Shown: positions 1-8,759, counted from the stretch's first letter. The stretch is DNA of 64,000 nucleotides from Gillisia sp. Hel_I_86 (GCF_007827275.1 NZ_VISE01000001.1:1054001-1118000), one strand, 5' to 3'. The notes: generated by a model not told the origin, from the letters alone. Translations and numbers: made by a program.

Positions 1-1457
1 GCTTCAATTGGTTTATTCTGAAAAGCTAATAAATCGGCTTTTGCGTATAGCTTTAGTGCCGTTTGGGTGGAATCTTCCAAACTGTTTTCCTTTATAAGCA
101 GACTCAGCTCCAGAGCATCGTTTGCGATTAATTGGGTGGTAGAAGCTTTCAAGACATTTAACTGCGTAAGCGCCCAAGCAAAATCTCCTTTAAAATAGCT
201 GGTTTTCGCTACTTTAAATCTAGCATTTTGCGCAATTTCATCATTTTTCACTAAAGTCTGAACCTGGGAATAATAAATCAGTGCCTGGTTGAATTTTTGA
301 TCCAAGACCAGAATATCTGCCAATACCATTTTGATGGCAGCTTGCTGAAAATTATTTAACGGATTTTTAGAAAGCGTATTCAGCAATTGTTTGGCTTCCT
401 CAATTTTATCCATTTTAAAGGCGAGAAAATTGGCGTAATCTATTTGCACGGCCATGGTTTCCAACCCTGTTCCAAATTCGGAAAGCACTTTTTCAAAATC
501 CTTTTCGATATTTTTGAAATCTGAACCTTTTGCAGTGCTCAACTTCATATCCAACAATAATTGGTTCGCTTGTACAAGGATGCCGGGCGAAGTAGTTTCT
601 TCAATAATAAAGGAAACTATTTCTTTTGCCGTTTCAATATCATTTTCAGACTTTGCTAAAACCGTAAGCTGAATGATGCGTTGCAGGTCCCGATTGTTCC
701 TTCTATAAATTGCTTTTTCCTGAAGAAAGGCCTTGTCGAAATCTTTTTGCTGAATAAAAAGCCAAGCCAACAATTCGCTATAAGTAAGCTCTTGAGTTTT
801 TTGAAGCTTTTGAAGCAACTGTTTTCTAAGGGCGATATTTGCCAAATTGGAAGCATCTTCCAAGATATAACGATCAAATTCCCGCATGAGATTAATACTC
901 ATCTCGGGTTGCTTCGCAATTAGCTCTAAATATGCAGCAAACATCTCGTCCAATTTTCCTTGTTCGCCATAAATCCTGGCAAGGGGAAGATCAAAATTCA
1001 TTTCAGGTCTTAGTTGCATTCCCAAAACATAGGCTTGTTCTGCATAATCCAACAAACTATATTTTTCGAAATTACGAGCAATTGCATACGCGTAATTTGC
1101 TTTTTCATTTAATACACTTAAAGCACCTGTATACTGCTTTTTTGCAAGTTCTGGCTTATTTTGAAGCTCGTAATTGTGGCCTAATTCAATTAAAATAGTT
1201 GGATTGTTATTGGTGTCTTTAAGCCGTTCCTGCAATAAACTTTCTGCCATTGCAAAATCCTCCAATTGCTGGTAGGAAGTAACCAAGCCCAAAAAATAAT
1301 TGGAATTTCCGGGAGCTTCTTTTACCAAATTCTGGTAGACACTTAGTGCTTTGGCATACTCCCCTTGCTCCAGATATTTTTGCGCCAATTGATCTGACTG
1401 GCAAAAAACGCCCTGAATACCTATAAAAAATAAGGCTATATAAAGAAAACACCGCAT
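1..1457 (-). CDS. Tetratricopeptide-repeat protein, 3' end outside the window
   Basis: I read an open frame from an ATG at 1457 down to the window edge without a stop, about 485 codons. The first 20 or so residues (MRCFLYIALFFIGIQGVFC) look like a secretion signal. They are followed by repeated helical pairs of TPR type, for example around residues 25-60 with the pattern A-K-Y-L-E-Q-G-E-Y-A-K-A-L. TPR proteins are scaffolds, so a periplasmic or outer-membrane protein-interaction role is inferred and no specific function is recognised. It lies on the same strand as serS, separated by a 330-bp gap that holds a dispersed repeat. The start codon sits inside a perfect 15-bp hairpin, described separately. 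There is no Shine-Dalgarno sequence, as is usual in this phylum. Confidence 0.75.
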   Translation of the reverse strand, partial: MRCFLYIALFFIGIQGVFCQSDQLAQKYLEQGEYAKALSVYQNLVKEAPGNSNYFLGLVTSYQQLEDFAMAESLLQERLKDTNNNPTILIELGHNYELQNKPELAKKQYTGALSVLNEKANYAYAIARNFEKYSLLDYAEQAYVLGMQLRPEMNFDLPLARIYGEQGKLDEMFAAYLELIAKQPEMSINLMREFDRYILEDASNLANIALRKQLLQKLQKTQELTYSELLAWLFIQQKDFDKAFLQEKAIYRRNNRDLQRIIQLTVLAKSENDIETAKEIVSFIIEETTSPGILVQANQLLLDMKLSTAKGSDFKNIEKDFEKVLSEFGTGLETMAVQIDYANFLAFKMDKIEEAKQLLNTLSKNPLNNFQQAAIKMVLADILVLDQKFNQALIYYSQVQTLVKNDEIAQNARFKVAKTSYFKGDFAWALTQLNVLKASTTQLIANDALELSLLIKENSLEDSTQTALKLYAKADLLAFQNKPIE

Positions 1458-1485
1458 TTTGTAAAGATAACAAAATGCGGTGTTT
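1447..1485 (-). promoter_or_regulatory. Perfect 15-bp hairpin enclosing a start codon
   Basis: Bases 1447-1461 and 1471-1485 are exact reverse complements, separated by a 9-base loop. In the transcript of the TPR gene the ATG at 1457 lies in the 3' arm, so the start codon would be base-paired. What is seen is the perfect repeat. A role in limiting translation or protecting the 5' end is inference. It is not followed by a T-run in the direction of serS transcription, so it does not look like a terminator. Confidence 0.55.
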
Positions 1486-1538
1486 GGGAATAACTATATA
1501 AGATTAAAAGCTATTTATCAGAAAGCCTCTTCAAATTT

Positions 1539-1712
1539 TATGCATATCCGTTTTTTGTCATAAAAGCTATCTCGTCACCCTGTCCCGAAGCGTCGGGATA
1601 TTTCAGGGTCTCAATTCATTTTATTGATTTATAGTATTGTGGGATTCGGAAACCCCCGAACAGTCAGGGCAGAATGACGCCTTTTATCAACATATTATTA
1701 CTTTACGGACAA
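1539..1712 (-). repeat. Dispersed palindromic element, copy A
   Basis: This fills most of the 330-bp gap between serS and the TPR gene. Read on the minus strand it starts TTGTCCGTAAAG and continues through a GTCATTCTG block, a GAGACCCTGAAA block and a CAGGGTGAC block, ending near ACGGATATGCATAA. The same order of blocks occurs at 7062-7237 and 36168-36315. Internal blocks are mutually palindromic, giving several possible hairpins. No coding frame runs through it. Confidence 0.7.
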
Positions 1713-1817
1713 TCAATTAAAAATCAATAATTTCTGGACAAGCCCAATAGGTATAAATTAGAAAATACTTTTAAAATTCGAGACAAGCCTCGGAGAATAA
1801 AACCCCCAATGAGGAAT

Positions 1818-3089
1818 TTAATCGATCATTGTAAATCCGGTATATTTCACCAAAACCTCCGGTATTTTTATACCTTCCGGGGTTTGGTAATTCTCAAGGA
1901 TTCCTGCAAGAACCCTTGGCAATGCCAAAGCACTTCCATTTAAGGTATGCAATAATTCCTTTTTACCATCTTTATCCTTATACCTCAGCTTCAATCTATT
2001 TGCCTGAAAAGTTTCAACATTAGATACAGAACTTATTTCCAACCAACGATCCTGAGCGGTAGAAAACACCTCGAAATCGTAAGTAATCGCAGCAGTAAAT
2101 CCAAGATCTCCCCCACACAATTTCAAAATTCTATAAGGTAATTTTAGATCTTTCAATAGCTCTTTAACATGATCTACCATCCCGTCTAAAGCAGCATAAG
2201 AATCCTCTGCTTTTTCTATGCGCACAATTTCAACTTTATCAAATTGATGCAACCTGTTCAAACCTCGCACATGTGCTCCATAAGACCCCGCTTCCCTCCT
2301 AAAACAAGGCGTGTGGCCCGTACAAGAAATAGGCAGATCTGCTTCAGTAAGCATTCTGTCCCTAAAAAGGTTCATCATTGGTACCTCCGCAGTAGGAATT
2401 AAATAAAGATCATCTTCAGTAACATAATACATCTGCCCTTCTTTATCTGGTAATTGTCCCGTTCCAAATCCTGATGCTTCATTTACCAATAATGGTAATT
2501 GAAATTCTGTATATCCGGCATCTACCGCCTTGTCAAGGAAATAAGTAATCAGGGCGCGTTGTAGCCTTGCGCCTTTTCCCTTATAAACTGGAAATCCTGC
2601 CCCGGTAATTTTATTACCAAGCTCAAAATCTATGATATCGTATTTCTTCGCCAATTCCCAATGTGGCATAGAACCTTCTGCCAATACTGGAATTTCCCCT
2701 TCCTTATAGATCTCTTCATTATCATCTTCTGTAGATCCCGCAGGAACTAAATCGTTGGGAATATTGGGAACGGTATAAAGCAGTTGCTCTAATTTAGCAA
2801 CAATTTCGTTAAAACTATCTGAAAGCTCTTTGGACTTATCTTTTAACTGGGAAGTTTTCTCTTTTAAAATATTCGCTTTTTGCTGCTCGCCAGATTTAAA
2901 CAACATCCCAATTTCCTTGGAAAGCTGATTGGATTCGGCCAAAGTTTCATCTAACTGCGTTTGTGTGGAGCGGCGGGATTCGTCCAATATCAAGATCTCT
3001 TCAAAGACATCTTCGGCATTGAAATTACGTTTTTTAAGGGCTTTGATATATCCCTCTTTATGCGCTCTAATATTGCTAACTTGTAACAT
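1818..3089 (-). CDS. serS: Seryl-tRNA synthetase
   Basis: Cytosolic class II aminoacyl-tRNA synthetase that charges tRNA-Ser (and tRNA-Sec where present) using ATP. The 423-residue length is normal for the family. Residues about 30-105 form the antiparallel coiled-coil arm rich in K, E and L. The catalytic core shows the serine-site motif TAEVP (about 233-237), class II motif 2 (CFRREAGSYG, about 262-271) and motif 3 (ALALPRVLAGILENYQ near 387-402). The start MLQVSNIRAHKE matches the usual N-terminus. It is on the same strand as the upstream HTTM and ribF genes, with a 53-bp gap that contains a possible promoter -7 motif. Confidence 0.97.
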   Translation of the reverse strand: MLQVSNIRAHKEGYIKALKKRNFNAEDVFEEILILDESRRSTQTQLDETLAESNQLSKEIGMLFKSGEQQKANILKEKTSQLKDKSKELSDSFNEIVAKLEQLLYTVPNIPNDLVPAGSTEDDNEEIYKEGEIPVLAEGSMPHWELAKKYDIIDFELGNKITGAGFPVYKGKGARLQRALITYFLDKAVDAGYTEFQLPLLVNEASGFGTGQLPDKEGQMYYVTEDDLYLIPTAEVPMMNLFRDRMLTEADLPISCTGHTPCFRREAGSYGAHVRGLNRLHQFDKVEIVRIEKAEDSYAALDGMVDHVKELLKDLKLPYRILKLCGGDLGFTAAITYDFEVFSTAQDRWLEISSVSNVETFQANRLKLRYKDKDGKKELLHTLNGSALALPRVLAGILENYQTPEGIKIPEVLVKYTGFTMID

Positions 3090-3115
3090 AAGGCCAACTG
3101 ATTTTTAGTAAGCAG

Positions 3116-3123
3116 CAAATGTA
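3116..3123 (-). promoter_or_regulatory. Possible serS promoter -7 motif
   Basis: The minus strand reads TACATTTG, matching the Bacteroidota consensus TAnnTTTG, 27 bp upstream of the serS ATG. I see no good TTG box at the expected distance, so this is a weak call. Confidence 0.3.
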
Positions 3124-3142
3124 GCAAAAGCAAGTAAAAATA

Positions 3143-4462
3143 TCAGTTTAATTTGGAAGGTAAAATCCAGTTGTGGTGCTTAAAGTGTTGCCACTTCTCA
3201 TTAGCAAGATCTACTTTTGGGTCTATAAATTGCTGATAAGGCCTCCCGTTCACACTTACTTTAGAGTCTACAAATACCTGCACATCTTGCCCTTTCTTGG
3301 CATACTCACGTTTAAGGCGCTGCGAAAATTGCCAAATCATGTCTGGCTTGGAATTTATGGCTCCTAATTGCTTTTTGGACAAAAATTTACTTTTATCTAT
3401 ATATTCCACTTCTTTGGTATCCTTATCTACTACCCTAAAAGCACTGCGCCCGCTTTTGCTACGCAACATCATTCTCCAGGAAAGTCGGTGGCCCTCCTCT
3501 GTCCATAACACATCGTCTTCAAAGAACCAATGTCTTAATGGTAATACCAGTTGAAAAATGAACCAAATAGAGACCACTGCCAAAAACGCATTTCTGTACT
3601 TCGGGACAATAATTTCCTTCTCATCGTAATATTTCTTTTTTCCCCTTAGGAACCATTTGTTTATTTTTTCTGAAGGGAAAAAGAACAACATCAATGCGAG
3701 TGAGAGATACGGAAAGATCCCAATATGAAAAATAAAACTATTGAACAGGTGAAAGAATATGGCCGCGATAAATATAGGAACCCTGGTTTTTCGGTAAAGT
3801 AATAAGGGAATTATAAGGAGGTCGAACAAAAACCCAAACCAGGAAATGGTAAAATGTGTCCATTTTTGCTGGAGCAACTCTCCTACCAACCAATAGTCTG
3901 CCTTGGATTTCATTAAAATCTCCGGAAATGCACCCGTAAACCAATCTGGATATAGTTTTGCTACCGATGCATAAGTGTAAACGATCCACATTTGGAACAC
4001 GATAAACAGCCAAACCCAACGAGGCATTGAAATTTCCCGAAGGGAAGGATTCCTCCATGCATCTATGGAAACATTTTTATGCGCCGGCAAAAAGAACATG
4101 ATGCCACACAAGAGCATCAATAAATAATAATGATTGTTGTAGGAGGATTTTTGCATGAGGTAGACCGATGCCCACATAATGCCGTAACAAAAGATGCTGA
4201 ACCTATATTTGTAACCCACCATTACAAGTAAGCCAAACAGGCCCATTACTCCGTAATAATACAACATTCCGTCCCCTGGAAGCGGTTGCAAAAATTCGAA
4301 ACCTATAAAGTTGAAGGTTTCCTGGGGCTCTATTAGGGTGCGTTTAATCCAACCAGTGGCAATACTGCCAAAAGCTTCCAAAGCTATTAACAACCCAAAA
4401 AAAACACGGAAGACCACCAGTGCAGAATTATCGATACGGGTAAAAAGGAACTTATTCAGCAT
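3143..4462 (-). CDS. HTTM-domain membrane protein, gamma-carboxylase-like
   Basis: This 439-residue integral membrane protein belongs to the HTTM family, the membrane domain related to vitamin K-dependent gamma-glutamyl carboxylase. The N-terminal 300 residues hold several hydrophobic segments. The loop around residues 105-114 (QKSSYNNHYYLL) matches the part of the human carboxylase that carries its catalytic lysine (K-[ST]-x-x-N-N-H-x-Y), and Lys105 is in the equivalent place. The C-terminal 120 residues are hydrophilic and rich in K and R. Its substrate in bacteria is unknown, so vitamin K-type carboxylation is only a possibility. The start overlaps the ribF stop by 11 bases, suggesting translational coupling. 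Confidence 0.85.
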   Translation of the reverse strand: MLNKFLFTRIDNSALVVFRVFFGLLIALEAFGSIATGWIKRTLIEPQETFNFIGFEFLQPLPGDGMLYYYGVMGLFGLLVMVGYKYRFSIFCYGIMWASVYLMQKSSYNNHYYLLMLLCGIMFFLPAHKNVSIDAWRNPSLREISMPRWVWLFIVFQMWIVYTYASVAKLYPDWFTGAFPEILMKSKADYWLVGELLQQKWTHFTISWFGFLFDLLIIPLLLYRKTRVPIFIAAIFFHLFNSFIFHIGIFPYLSLALMLFFFPSEKINKWFLRGKKKYYDEKEIIVPKYRNAFLAVVSIWFIFQLVLPLRHWFFEDDVLWTEEGHRLSWRMMLRSKSGRSAFRVVDKDTKEVEYIDKSKFLSKKQLGAINSKPDMIWQFSQRLKREYAKKGQDVQVFVDSKVSVNGRPYQQFIDPKVDLANEKWQHFKHHNWILPSKLN

Positions 4463-5390
4463 AGTTGTCCTTGATAAACTGCGAGCTAAAAGCTTCGTCT
4501 TGTTTCATCGCTATTTTTAAGGAATCTATAGAATCGAAATTCTTTTCGTCCCGAATTCTGGCAAGCAATTGAATCTCCAACTTTTGTCCGTAAAGATCCT
4601 GGTCCAACAGGAAAAAATAGGTTTCTATCGTTTTCTCTGTGCCGCCCACGGTAGGATTGGTGCCAATATTCATCATTCCAAAATACGGAATTTCATCTAT
4701 GGTTGCACGTGCTATATACACCCCATTTTTTGGGATCAATTTATACTTTTCTTCAATTTTTAAATTGGCGGTTGGGTATCCAAAATCTTTCCCAAGCCCT
4801 TTTCCCCTTACCACAGTGCCCGTTAGCATAAAAGGCTGCTGAAGGTAGCGATTCGCTTTTTCGACCTTTCCTTGCATCAAGGCTTTTCTAATCTTTGTAG
4901 AACTTACCGCAACATTTTCTATCTCTTCTTTACCAATTTCTTCTACTTCAAAATCATATTCTTTTCCAAACTCTTTTAAGGTATTGATATCTGCAATTCT
5001 ATTTCTTCCAAACCTATGATCGTAACCAATAATGACCTTTTTAGCATTTAGTTTGTTTACCAATATGTCCAGAACGAATTCTTGCGCTGTAAGCCTGGAA
5101 AATTGATGGGTGAAAGGATGGATAATTAGATGGTCTATCCCAGAATTGGAAAGGAGCTTTTTACGTTCGTCGATCGTATTGATAAGTTTAATATCGCTCT
5201 CCTTTTGCAATACCATTCTTGGATGCGGGAAAAAAGTGAGTATTGCCGACTCCATATTACTGAGTTTCGCAGTATTCACAAGCTTTTCTATAATTTTTTG
5301 ATGGCCCGCATGCACTCCATCGAAAGTTCCAATGGTGATAACCGTTGGATGTTCACTTTTAAAGGTATATGCTCCTAAATGTTCTTTCAA
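4452..5390 (-). CDS. ribF: Bifunctional riboflavin kinase / FAD synthetase
   Basis: Makes FMN from riboflavin and then FAD, in the cytosol. The N-terminal adenylyltransferase domain has the nucleotidyltransferase signature GTFDGVHAGHQK (residues 21-32), then YDHRFGRNR and the SSTKIRKAL segment. The C-terminal kinase domain shows GKDFGYPTANL, the GTNPTVGG motif and the ETYFF / DLYGQ region. The length of 312 residues is typical. The gene is 7 bp downstream of pth and overlaps the HTTM gene, so pth-ribF-HTTM probably form one transcript. Confidence 0.97.
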   Translation of the reverse strand: MKEHLGAYTFKSEHPTVITIGTFDGVHAGHQKIIEKLVNTAKLSNMESAILTFFPHPRMVLQKESDIKLINTIDERKKLLSNSGIDHLIIHPFTHQFSRLTAQEFVLDILVNKLNAKKVIIGYDHRFGRNRIADINTLKEFGKEYDFEVEEIGKEEIENVAVSSTKIRKALMQGKVEKANRYLQQPFMLTGTVVRGKGLGKDFGYPTANLKIEEKYKLIPKNGVYIARATIDEIPYFGMMNIGTNPTVGGTEKTIETYFFLLDQDLYGQKLEIQLLARIRDEKNFDSIDSLKIAMKQDEAFSSQFIKDNYAE

Positions 5391-5397
5391 ATGCCTC

Positions 5398-6024
5398 TTA
5401 TTTACCGTTAAAAGTATTCATTGTAATATTTATTCCCGCAGTTCCAAAGGATTTTATAAGCTCGGCTGCTTTTTCCAAGCGTTCTGGAAGGTTTTTTTCT
5501 TCTTCCAAAGACCATTCCCCCAAGACATAATCTACTTGTCGTCCTTTAGAAAATTCATCACTTATCCCAAACCTAAATCTATTATATGTTGTGGTGTTTA
5601 GCTGAAGTTGAATATCCTTCAACCCATTATGGCCGCCATCACTTCCTTTGGTCTTAAGCCTTATAGCTCCAAAATTGAGGTTGAGATCATCTGTAACCAC
5701 CAGCAAATTCTCCAAAGGGATTTTTTCCTTGGTAAGCCAATAGTTCACCGCTTTCCCGCTAAGGTTCATATAGGTGCTGGGTTTTAGTAGAATAAAAGTC
5801 CGCCCTTTAAACCGGAAACTCGCAATATCCCCAAGCCTATCGGTTGAAAATGACACCCCTTCCTTTTCAGCCAAATAATCCACTATTTTAAAACCAATAT
5901 TATGCCTGGTATTGTGGTATTTGGGACCAATATTCCCAAGCCCCGCAATCAAAAATTTCTTCATAGGGTCTACTTCTTCCTCTTTTGGTTCACTACTAAA
6001 TATTCTTCCGAAGAAAGCCAACAT
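5398..6024 (-). CDS. pth: Peptidyl-tRNA hydrolase
   Basis: Releases peptides from prematurely dissociated peptidyl-tRNA. The family core begins at [13 protein letters not shown] (residue 21). The catalytic histidine is in NTRHNIGF (His41 here) and the conserved Asp in VVTDDLNL, followed by [13 protein letters not shown] keep the upstream ATG at 6024, which adds a 20-residue acidic extension. Such an extension is common in flavobacterial Pth proteins, but a start at Met21 (5964) cannot be excluded. It is followed closely by ribF. Confidence 0.95.
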   Translation of the reverse strand: MLAFFGRIFSSEPKEEEVDPMKKFLIAGLGNIGPKYHNTRHNIGFKIVDYLAEKEGVSFSTDRLGDIASFRFKGRTFILLKPSTYMNLSGKAVNYWLTKEKIPLENLLVVTDDLNLNFGAIRLKTKGSDGGHNGLKDIQLQLNTTTYNRFRFGISDEFSKGRQVDYVLGEWSLEEEKNLPERLEKAAELIKSFGTAGINITMNTFNGK

Positions 6025-6156
6025 GGAATTTGTTTTGGTAAAGATAAAATTAATAATATTCTTTGCCCGGGCAATTTTTAGTTGGACACTTTTAATAATC
6101 GAGTTTTGATCGCTTCAGAACAAACATAGCACTTATGGTTGAAATGTTTATAAACA

Positions 6157-6201
6157 AAAAAGCATTCCGAATCCCGAACGAATCGGAACAGGAATGCTTT
6201 T
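6157..6201 (-). terminator. Rho-independent terminator downstream of rplY
   Basis: The arms AAAAAGCATTCC (6157-6168) and GGAATGCTTTT (6191-6201) pair around an inner loop that itself contains GAAT/ATTC-type pairing. On the minus strand the stem ends in a T-rich tract. It sits 20 bp beyond the rplY stop and upstream of pth, and could separate the two transcripts. Confidence 0.7.
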
Positions 6202-6221
6202 AATTTTTTGCTAAATAATAA

Positions 6222-6860
6222 TTACTCTTTTACGGCAGCAGCATCATCTACCTCAGTAGCTGGAACTTCATCTGCAGCAACTTCTTCCTCATCTTCAGCT
6301 TCATCAGCAATAAGGTTACGAGATGTCTTAACTTGGCAAATTACCGTGTTGTCTGGATGGTTAATTGTAAAATCGTCACTTGCAACCGCAGTAACGTACA
6401 ATTTGTTTCCAATTTTAAGGGAAGTTACATCGGCTTCAATAAAATCTGGAAGATTTCCAGGAAGGCCTTTCACTTTTAAACGACGAAGGTTGTAACGTAA
6501 AACCCCACCATTTTTAACTCCACGAGCAATACCTTTGGTATGCACAGGAATCTCCATGGATATTTCCTTGTTGTCGAATATTTGATAGAAATCCATGTGA
6601 AGGATAGCATCGCTTACCGGGTGAAATTGGATGTCCTGAAGAACAGCGTCAATTTTCTCCCCACCTTCCAAAGTTATTACCACTGTATGCACATCTGGTG
6701 TGTATACAAGGTCTTTGAAGGCAATTTCATCTGCTGAAAAATGTAATGGTTCGCCTCCTCCGTATACTACGCAAGGAACCTTTCCAGCATTACGTAAGGC
6801 TTTAGTGTCCTTTTTGCCCACGCTTTCTCTTTTAGATCCGTTGATCGTGATTGATTTCAT
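6222..6860 (-). CDS. rplY: 50S ribosomal protein L25 (general stress protein Ctc type)
   Basis: This 5S rRNA-binding ribosomal protein is of the long TL5/Ctc form. Residues 1-95 are the L25 beta-barrel ([13 protein letters not shown], the [10 protein letters not shown] segment, and the HMDFYQ block near 90). Residues about 100-185 form the C-terminal domain. The last 25 residues are strongly acidic ([13 protein letters not shown]), as is common for Bacteroidota copies. A terminator follows. The neighbour prs lies about 550 bp upstream on the same strand. Confidence 0.97.
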   Translation of the reverse strand: MKSITINGSKRESVGKKDTKALRNAGKVPCVVYGGGEPLHFSADEIAFKDLVYTPDVHTVVITLEGGEKIDAVLQDIQFHPVSDAILHMDFYQIFDNKEISMEIPVHTKGIARGVKNGGVLRYNLRRLKVKGLPGNLPDFIEADVTSLKIGNKLYVTAVASDDFTINHPDNTVICQVKTSRNLIADEAEDEEEVAADEVPATEVDDAAAVKE

Positions 6861-6943
6861 TATAAAAAATTTTAGTGTGCAAAGGTGCGACTTTTTTAAC
6901 TAGTATAAAATACTGAATTGGAAATATTTAGGAATAGTGTTCT

Positions 6944-7058
6944 GGTAAAAGATTAAAGATCGCTTCGCTGTTAGAGAAAAGAGCGCTTTGCTGATAGACA
7001 AAAGAAACTAGAGAAAAGAAAAAAGACTTAATTTCAACTAATTGGTAATCAATTTTTT
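6944..7058. repeat. Imperfect direct repeat, left copy
   Basis: Contains GGTAAAAGATTAAAGATCGC followed by TTCGCT, and about 55 bases later TTTCAACTAATTGGTAATCA. A related block in the same order lies at 7271-7346. The pair brackets the dispersed element copy B. Confidence 0.6.
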
Positions 7059-7061
7059 TGT

Positions 7062-7237
7062 TTGTCCGTAAAGTATCCTAAACTGAAAAAGGAAGTCATT
7101 CTGCCCCGACTGTTCGGAGGTTTCAGAATCTCATTTCAATGGGAATCAATACAATATTGAGACCCTGAAACCCGACCGACCGTTACGGGCCAGGGTGACG
7201 TCCAAATTTTGGAGTATGACTGTTTACGGATATACAA
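7062..7237 (+). repeat. Dispersed palindromic element, copy B
   Basis: The best-preserved copy of the element, 176 bp. It begins TTGTCCGTAAAGTATCC and ends TTTACGGATATACAA, so its ends form a degenerate inverted repeat (TTGT..CCGTAAA). The inside carries GTCATTCTG, TTCAGAATCTCATTTCAATG, GAGACCCTGAAA and CAGGGTGAC. It lies between prs and rplY in an otherwise gene-free gap of 545 bp (6861-7405). Confidence 0.75.
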
Positions 7238-7270
7238 TAATTTATTAAGCTTTTTTGAAGATTAAAATTC

Positions 7271-7346
7271 GGTAAGAGATTAAAGATCGCTTCGCTTAAA
7301 GAGACAAGAACAAAGACTTGGTTTCAACTAATTGAAAATCATTTTG
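7271..7346. repeat. Imperfect direct repeat, right copy
   Basis: Shares AGATTAAAGATCGCTTCGCT and, about 25 bases on, TTTCAACTAATTGAAAATCA with the block at 6944-7058, but the middle is shorter. This suggests duplication of the flank when the element at 7062-7237 arrived, or an older tandem duplication that it interrupted. Confidence 0.6.
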
Positions 7347-7405
7347 TTATAAATTATTGAGCTTCCTCAAAAACAAATTTTTAAAAATTAAGTGATATAC
7401 AAAAC

Positions 7406-8347
7406 TTACATTATAAATTTAGAGCTGATGGATTTATTGTTGTGTACACGGTTCATTACATCTGCAAAAAGATTGGCACAACTCACTACTTTAATTTTTT
7501 CGCTCTTTTGTTTTAGGGGAATAGAATCTGTTACTATTAATTCTGCTAATTTTGAATCTTCAATTCTTTTATAAGCATCTCCAGAAAGCACTGGATGCGT
7601 ACAAATAGCCCGTACACTAATGGCTCCTTTTGCCATCATTACATCTGCAGCCTTCGTAAGTGTTCCTGCGGTATCCACCATATCGTCCACCAATACCACG
7701 TTTTTACCCGTTACATCGCCAATAAGTTCCATATGGGAGATCACATTTGCTTTTGCACGTTGTTTGTAACAAATAACCACATCGCTTTCCATCGCTTTAG
7801 AATAGGCATAGGCCCTCTTGGAACCACCCATATCTGGGGAGGCAATCGTTAAATTGTCCAGTTTCAAATTCCTTAAATAAGGTAGGAATACAGTAGAAGC
7901 AAATAGATGATCTACAGGTTTTTCAAAAAATCCCTGAATTTGATCGGCATGAAGATCCATAGTGATTATTCTAGTTGCACCTGCGGTTTCCAAAATACTA
8001 GCAACCATTTTTGCCGCAATGGGAACCCGAGGTTTATCTTTTCTATCCTGTCTAGCCCATCCAAAATAAGGCATCACAGCAGTAATATGTCTTGCTGAAG
8101 CCCTTTTTGCAGCATCCAACATCAAAAGCATTTCCATAAGATGATCTGCACCAGGATGTGTAGATCCAATTATAAAGACACGGGAACCTCTTACAGACTC
8201 TTCAAAAGAAGGCTGAAATTCTCCATCGCTATAAGTACTAGTTATAACATTTCCCAGTGGTGCTCCGTAGGCTACAGCTATTTTTTCGGCTAATACCCTA
8301 CTTTGGGTGCAATTAAAAATTTTGGCTTCGGGAATTAAATTTGGCAT
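7406..8347 (-). CDS. prs: Ribose-phosphate pyrophosphokinase
   Basis: Makes PRPP from ribose 5-phosphate and ATP for nucleotide, His and Trp synthesis. The 313-residue length is standard. Visible signatures are YSDGEFQPSFEESVRG near residues 40-55, the PYFGWARQDRK segment (about 94-104) with the catalytic-loop region, the DLHADQIQGFF metal/phosphate site, and the PRPP-binding loop VDDMVDTAGTLTKA. The ATG at 8347 fits the family N-terminus. A promoter with both boxes is visible upstream. Confidence 0.97.
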   Translation of the reverse strand: MPNLIPEAKIFNCTQSRVLAEKIAVAYGAPLGNVITSTYSDGEFQPSFEESVRGSRVFIIGSTHPGADHLMEMLLMLDAAKRASARHITAVMPYFGWARQDRKDKPRVPIAAKMVASILETAGATRIITMDLHADQIQGFFEKPVDHLFASTVFLPYLRNLKLDNLTIASPDMGGSKRAYAYSKAMESDVVICYKQRAKANVISHMELIGDVTGKNVVLVDDMVDTAGTLTKAADVMMAKGAISVRAICTHPVLSGDAYKRIEDSKLAELIVTDSIPLKQKSEKIKVVSCANLFADVMNRVHNNKSISSKFIM

Positions 8348-8393
8348 TTGGTGTTGTGTTTTATAGGGTTAAACCATGGTTTTGTTGTGTCCC

Positions 8394-8426
8394 CAAATTT
8401 AGAAATTTATTCCCTGCCATTCCCAA
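8394..8426 (-). promoter_or_regulatory. Promoter of prs (Bacteroidota type)
   Basis: On the minus strand a TTG box at 8426-8424 is followed after 22 bases by TAAATTTG (8401-8394), matching the TTG / TAnnTTTG pattern. The leader to the prs ATG would be about 40 bases. Confidence 0.45.
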
Positions 8427-8707
8427 TAGAACCCCTAGAATGTTTTTAATATTTTTAGAACCTAAAGGGCTAACGATAAACCCGCTAACTTAAATGGAGT
8501 TCGAGAATATGTCCAAAACCTGTGACATGAGGCGCATTTACTTAATGTAGATTTTCTTCGGAATGCAGGCTCAATGAATCCAAATAACTCAAATCCTATT
8601 AAATTAGGTTTTAAGAAATAGCATATTATCTCATTTGCTATCAAACACTATGAATCTAAATGTTAAATAAGAAAAATTGCAAATGGTTGCACCTCTGTTG
8701 TACCAAA

Positions 8708-8741
8708 AAATAAAAAAGGGTTTAGAAATTAATCTAAACCC
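8708..8741 (-). terminator. Terminator of a lost tRNA gene
   Basis: GGGTTTAGA (8718-8726) and TCTAAACCC (8733-8741) form a perfect 9-bp stem. On the minus strand it is followed by a run of T. It lies directly behind the tRNA 3' remnant at 8743-8759. The rest of the 8348-8929 gap holds the prs promoter, this terminator, the remnant and the segment repeated at 50.5 kb; no gene is seen. Confidence 0.75.
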
Positions 8742-8742
8742 T

Positions 8743-8759
8743 TGGTACTCGAGGCGGGA
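8743..8759 (-). pseudogene. 3' remnant of a tRNA gene, probably tRNA-Leu
   Basis: The minus strand reads TCCCGCCTCGAGTACCA: the end of a T-stem, a 7-base acceptor strand CTCGAGT, discriminator A and an encoded CCA, followed at once by an intrinsic terminator. Nothing upstream can form the rest of the cloverleaf, so the gene is cut in the T-arm. Identity as tRNA-Leu rests on my memory of flavobacterial tRNA-Leu ends and is moderate. Confidence 0.55.

Noticed and set aside
454-1198. Several plus-strand frames of 70-90 codons
   Set aside because: They are antisense to the long TPR reading frame that runs from 1457 to the window edge and have no domain or signal.
1219-1473. Minus-strand frame beginning MLSLQNAVFS
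   Set aside because: Off-frame shadow of the TPR gene; the frame with the TPR pattern starts at 1457.
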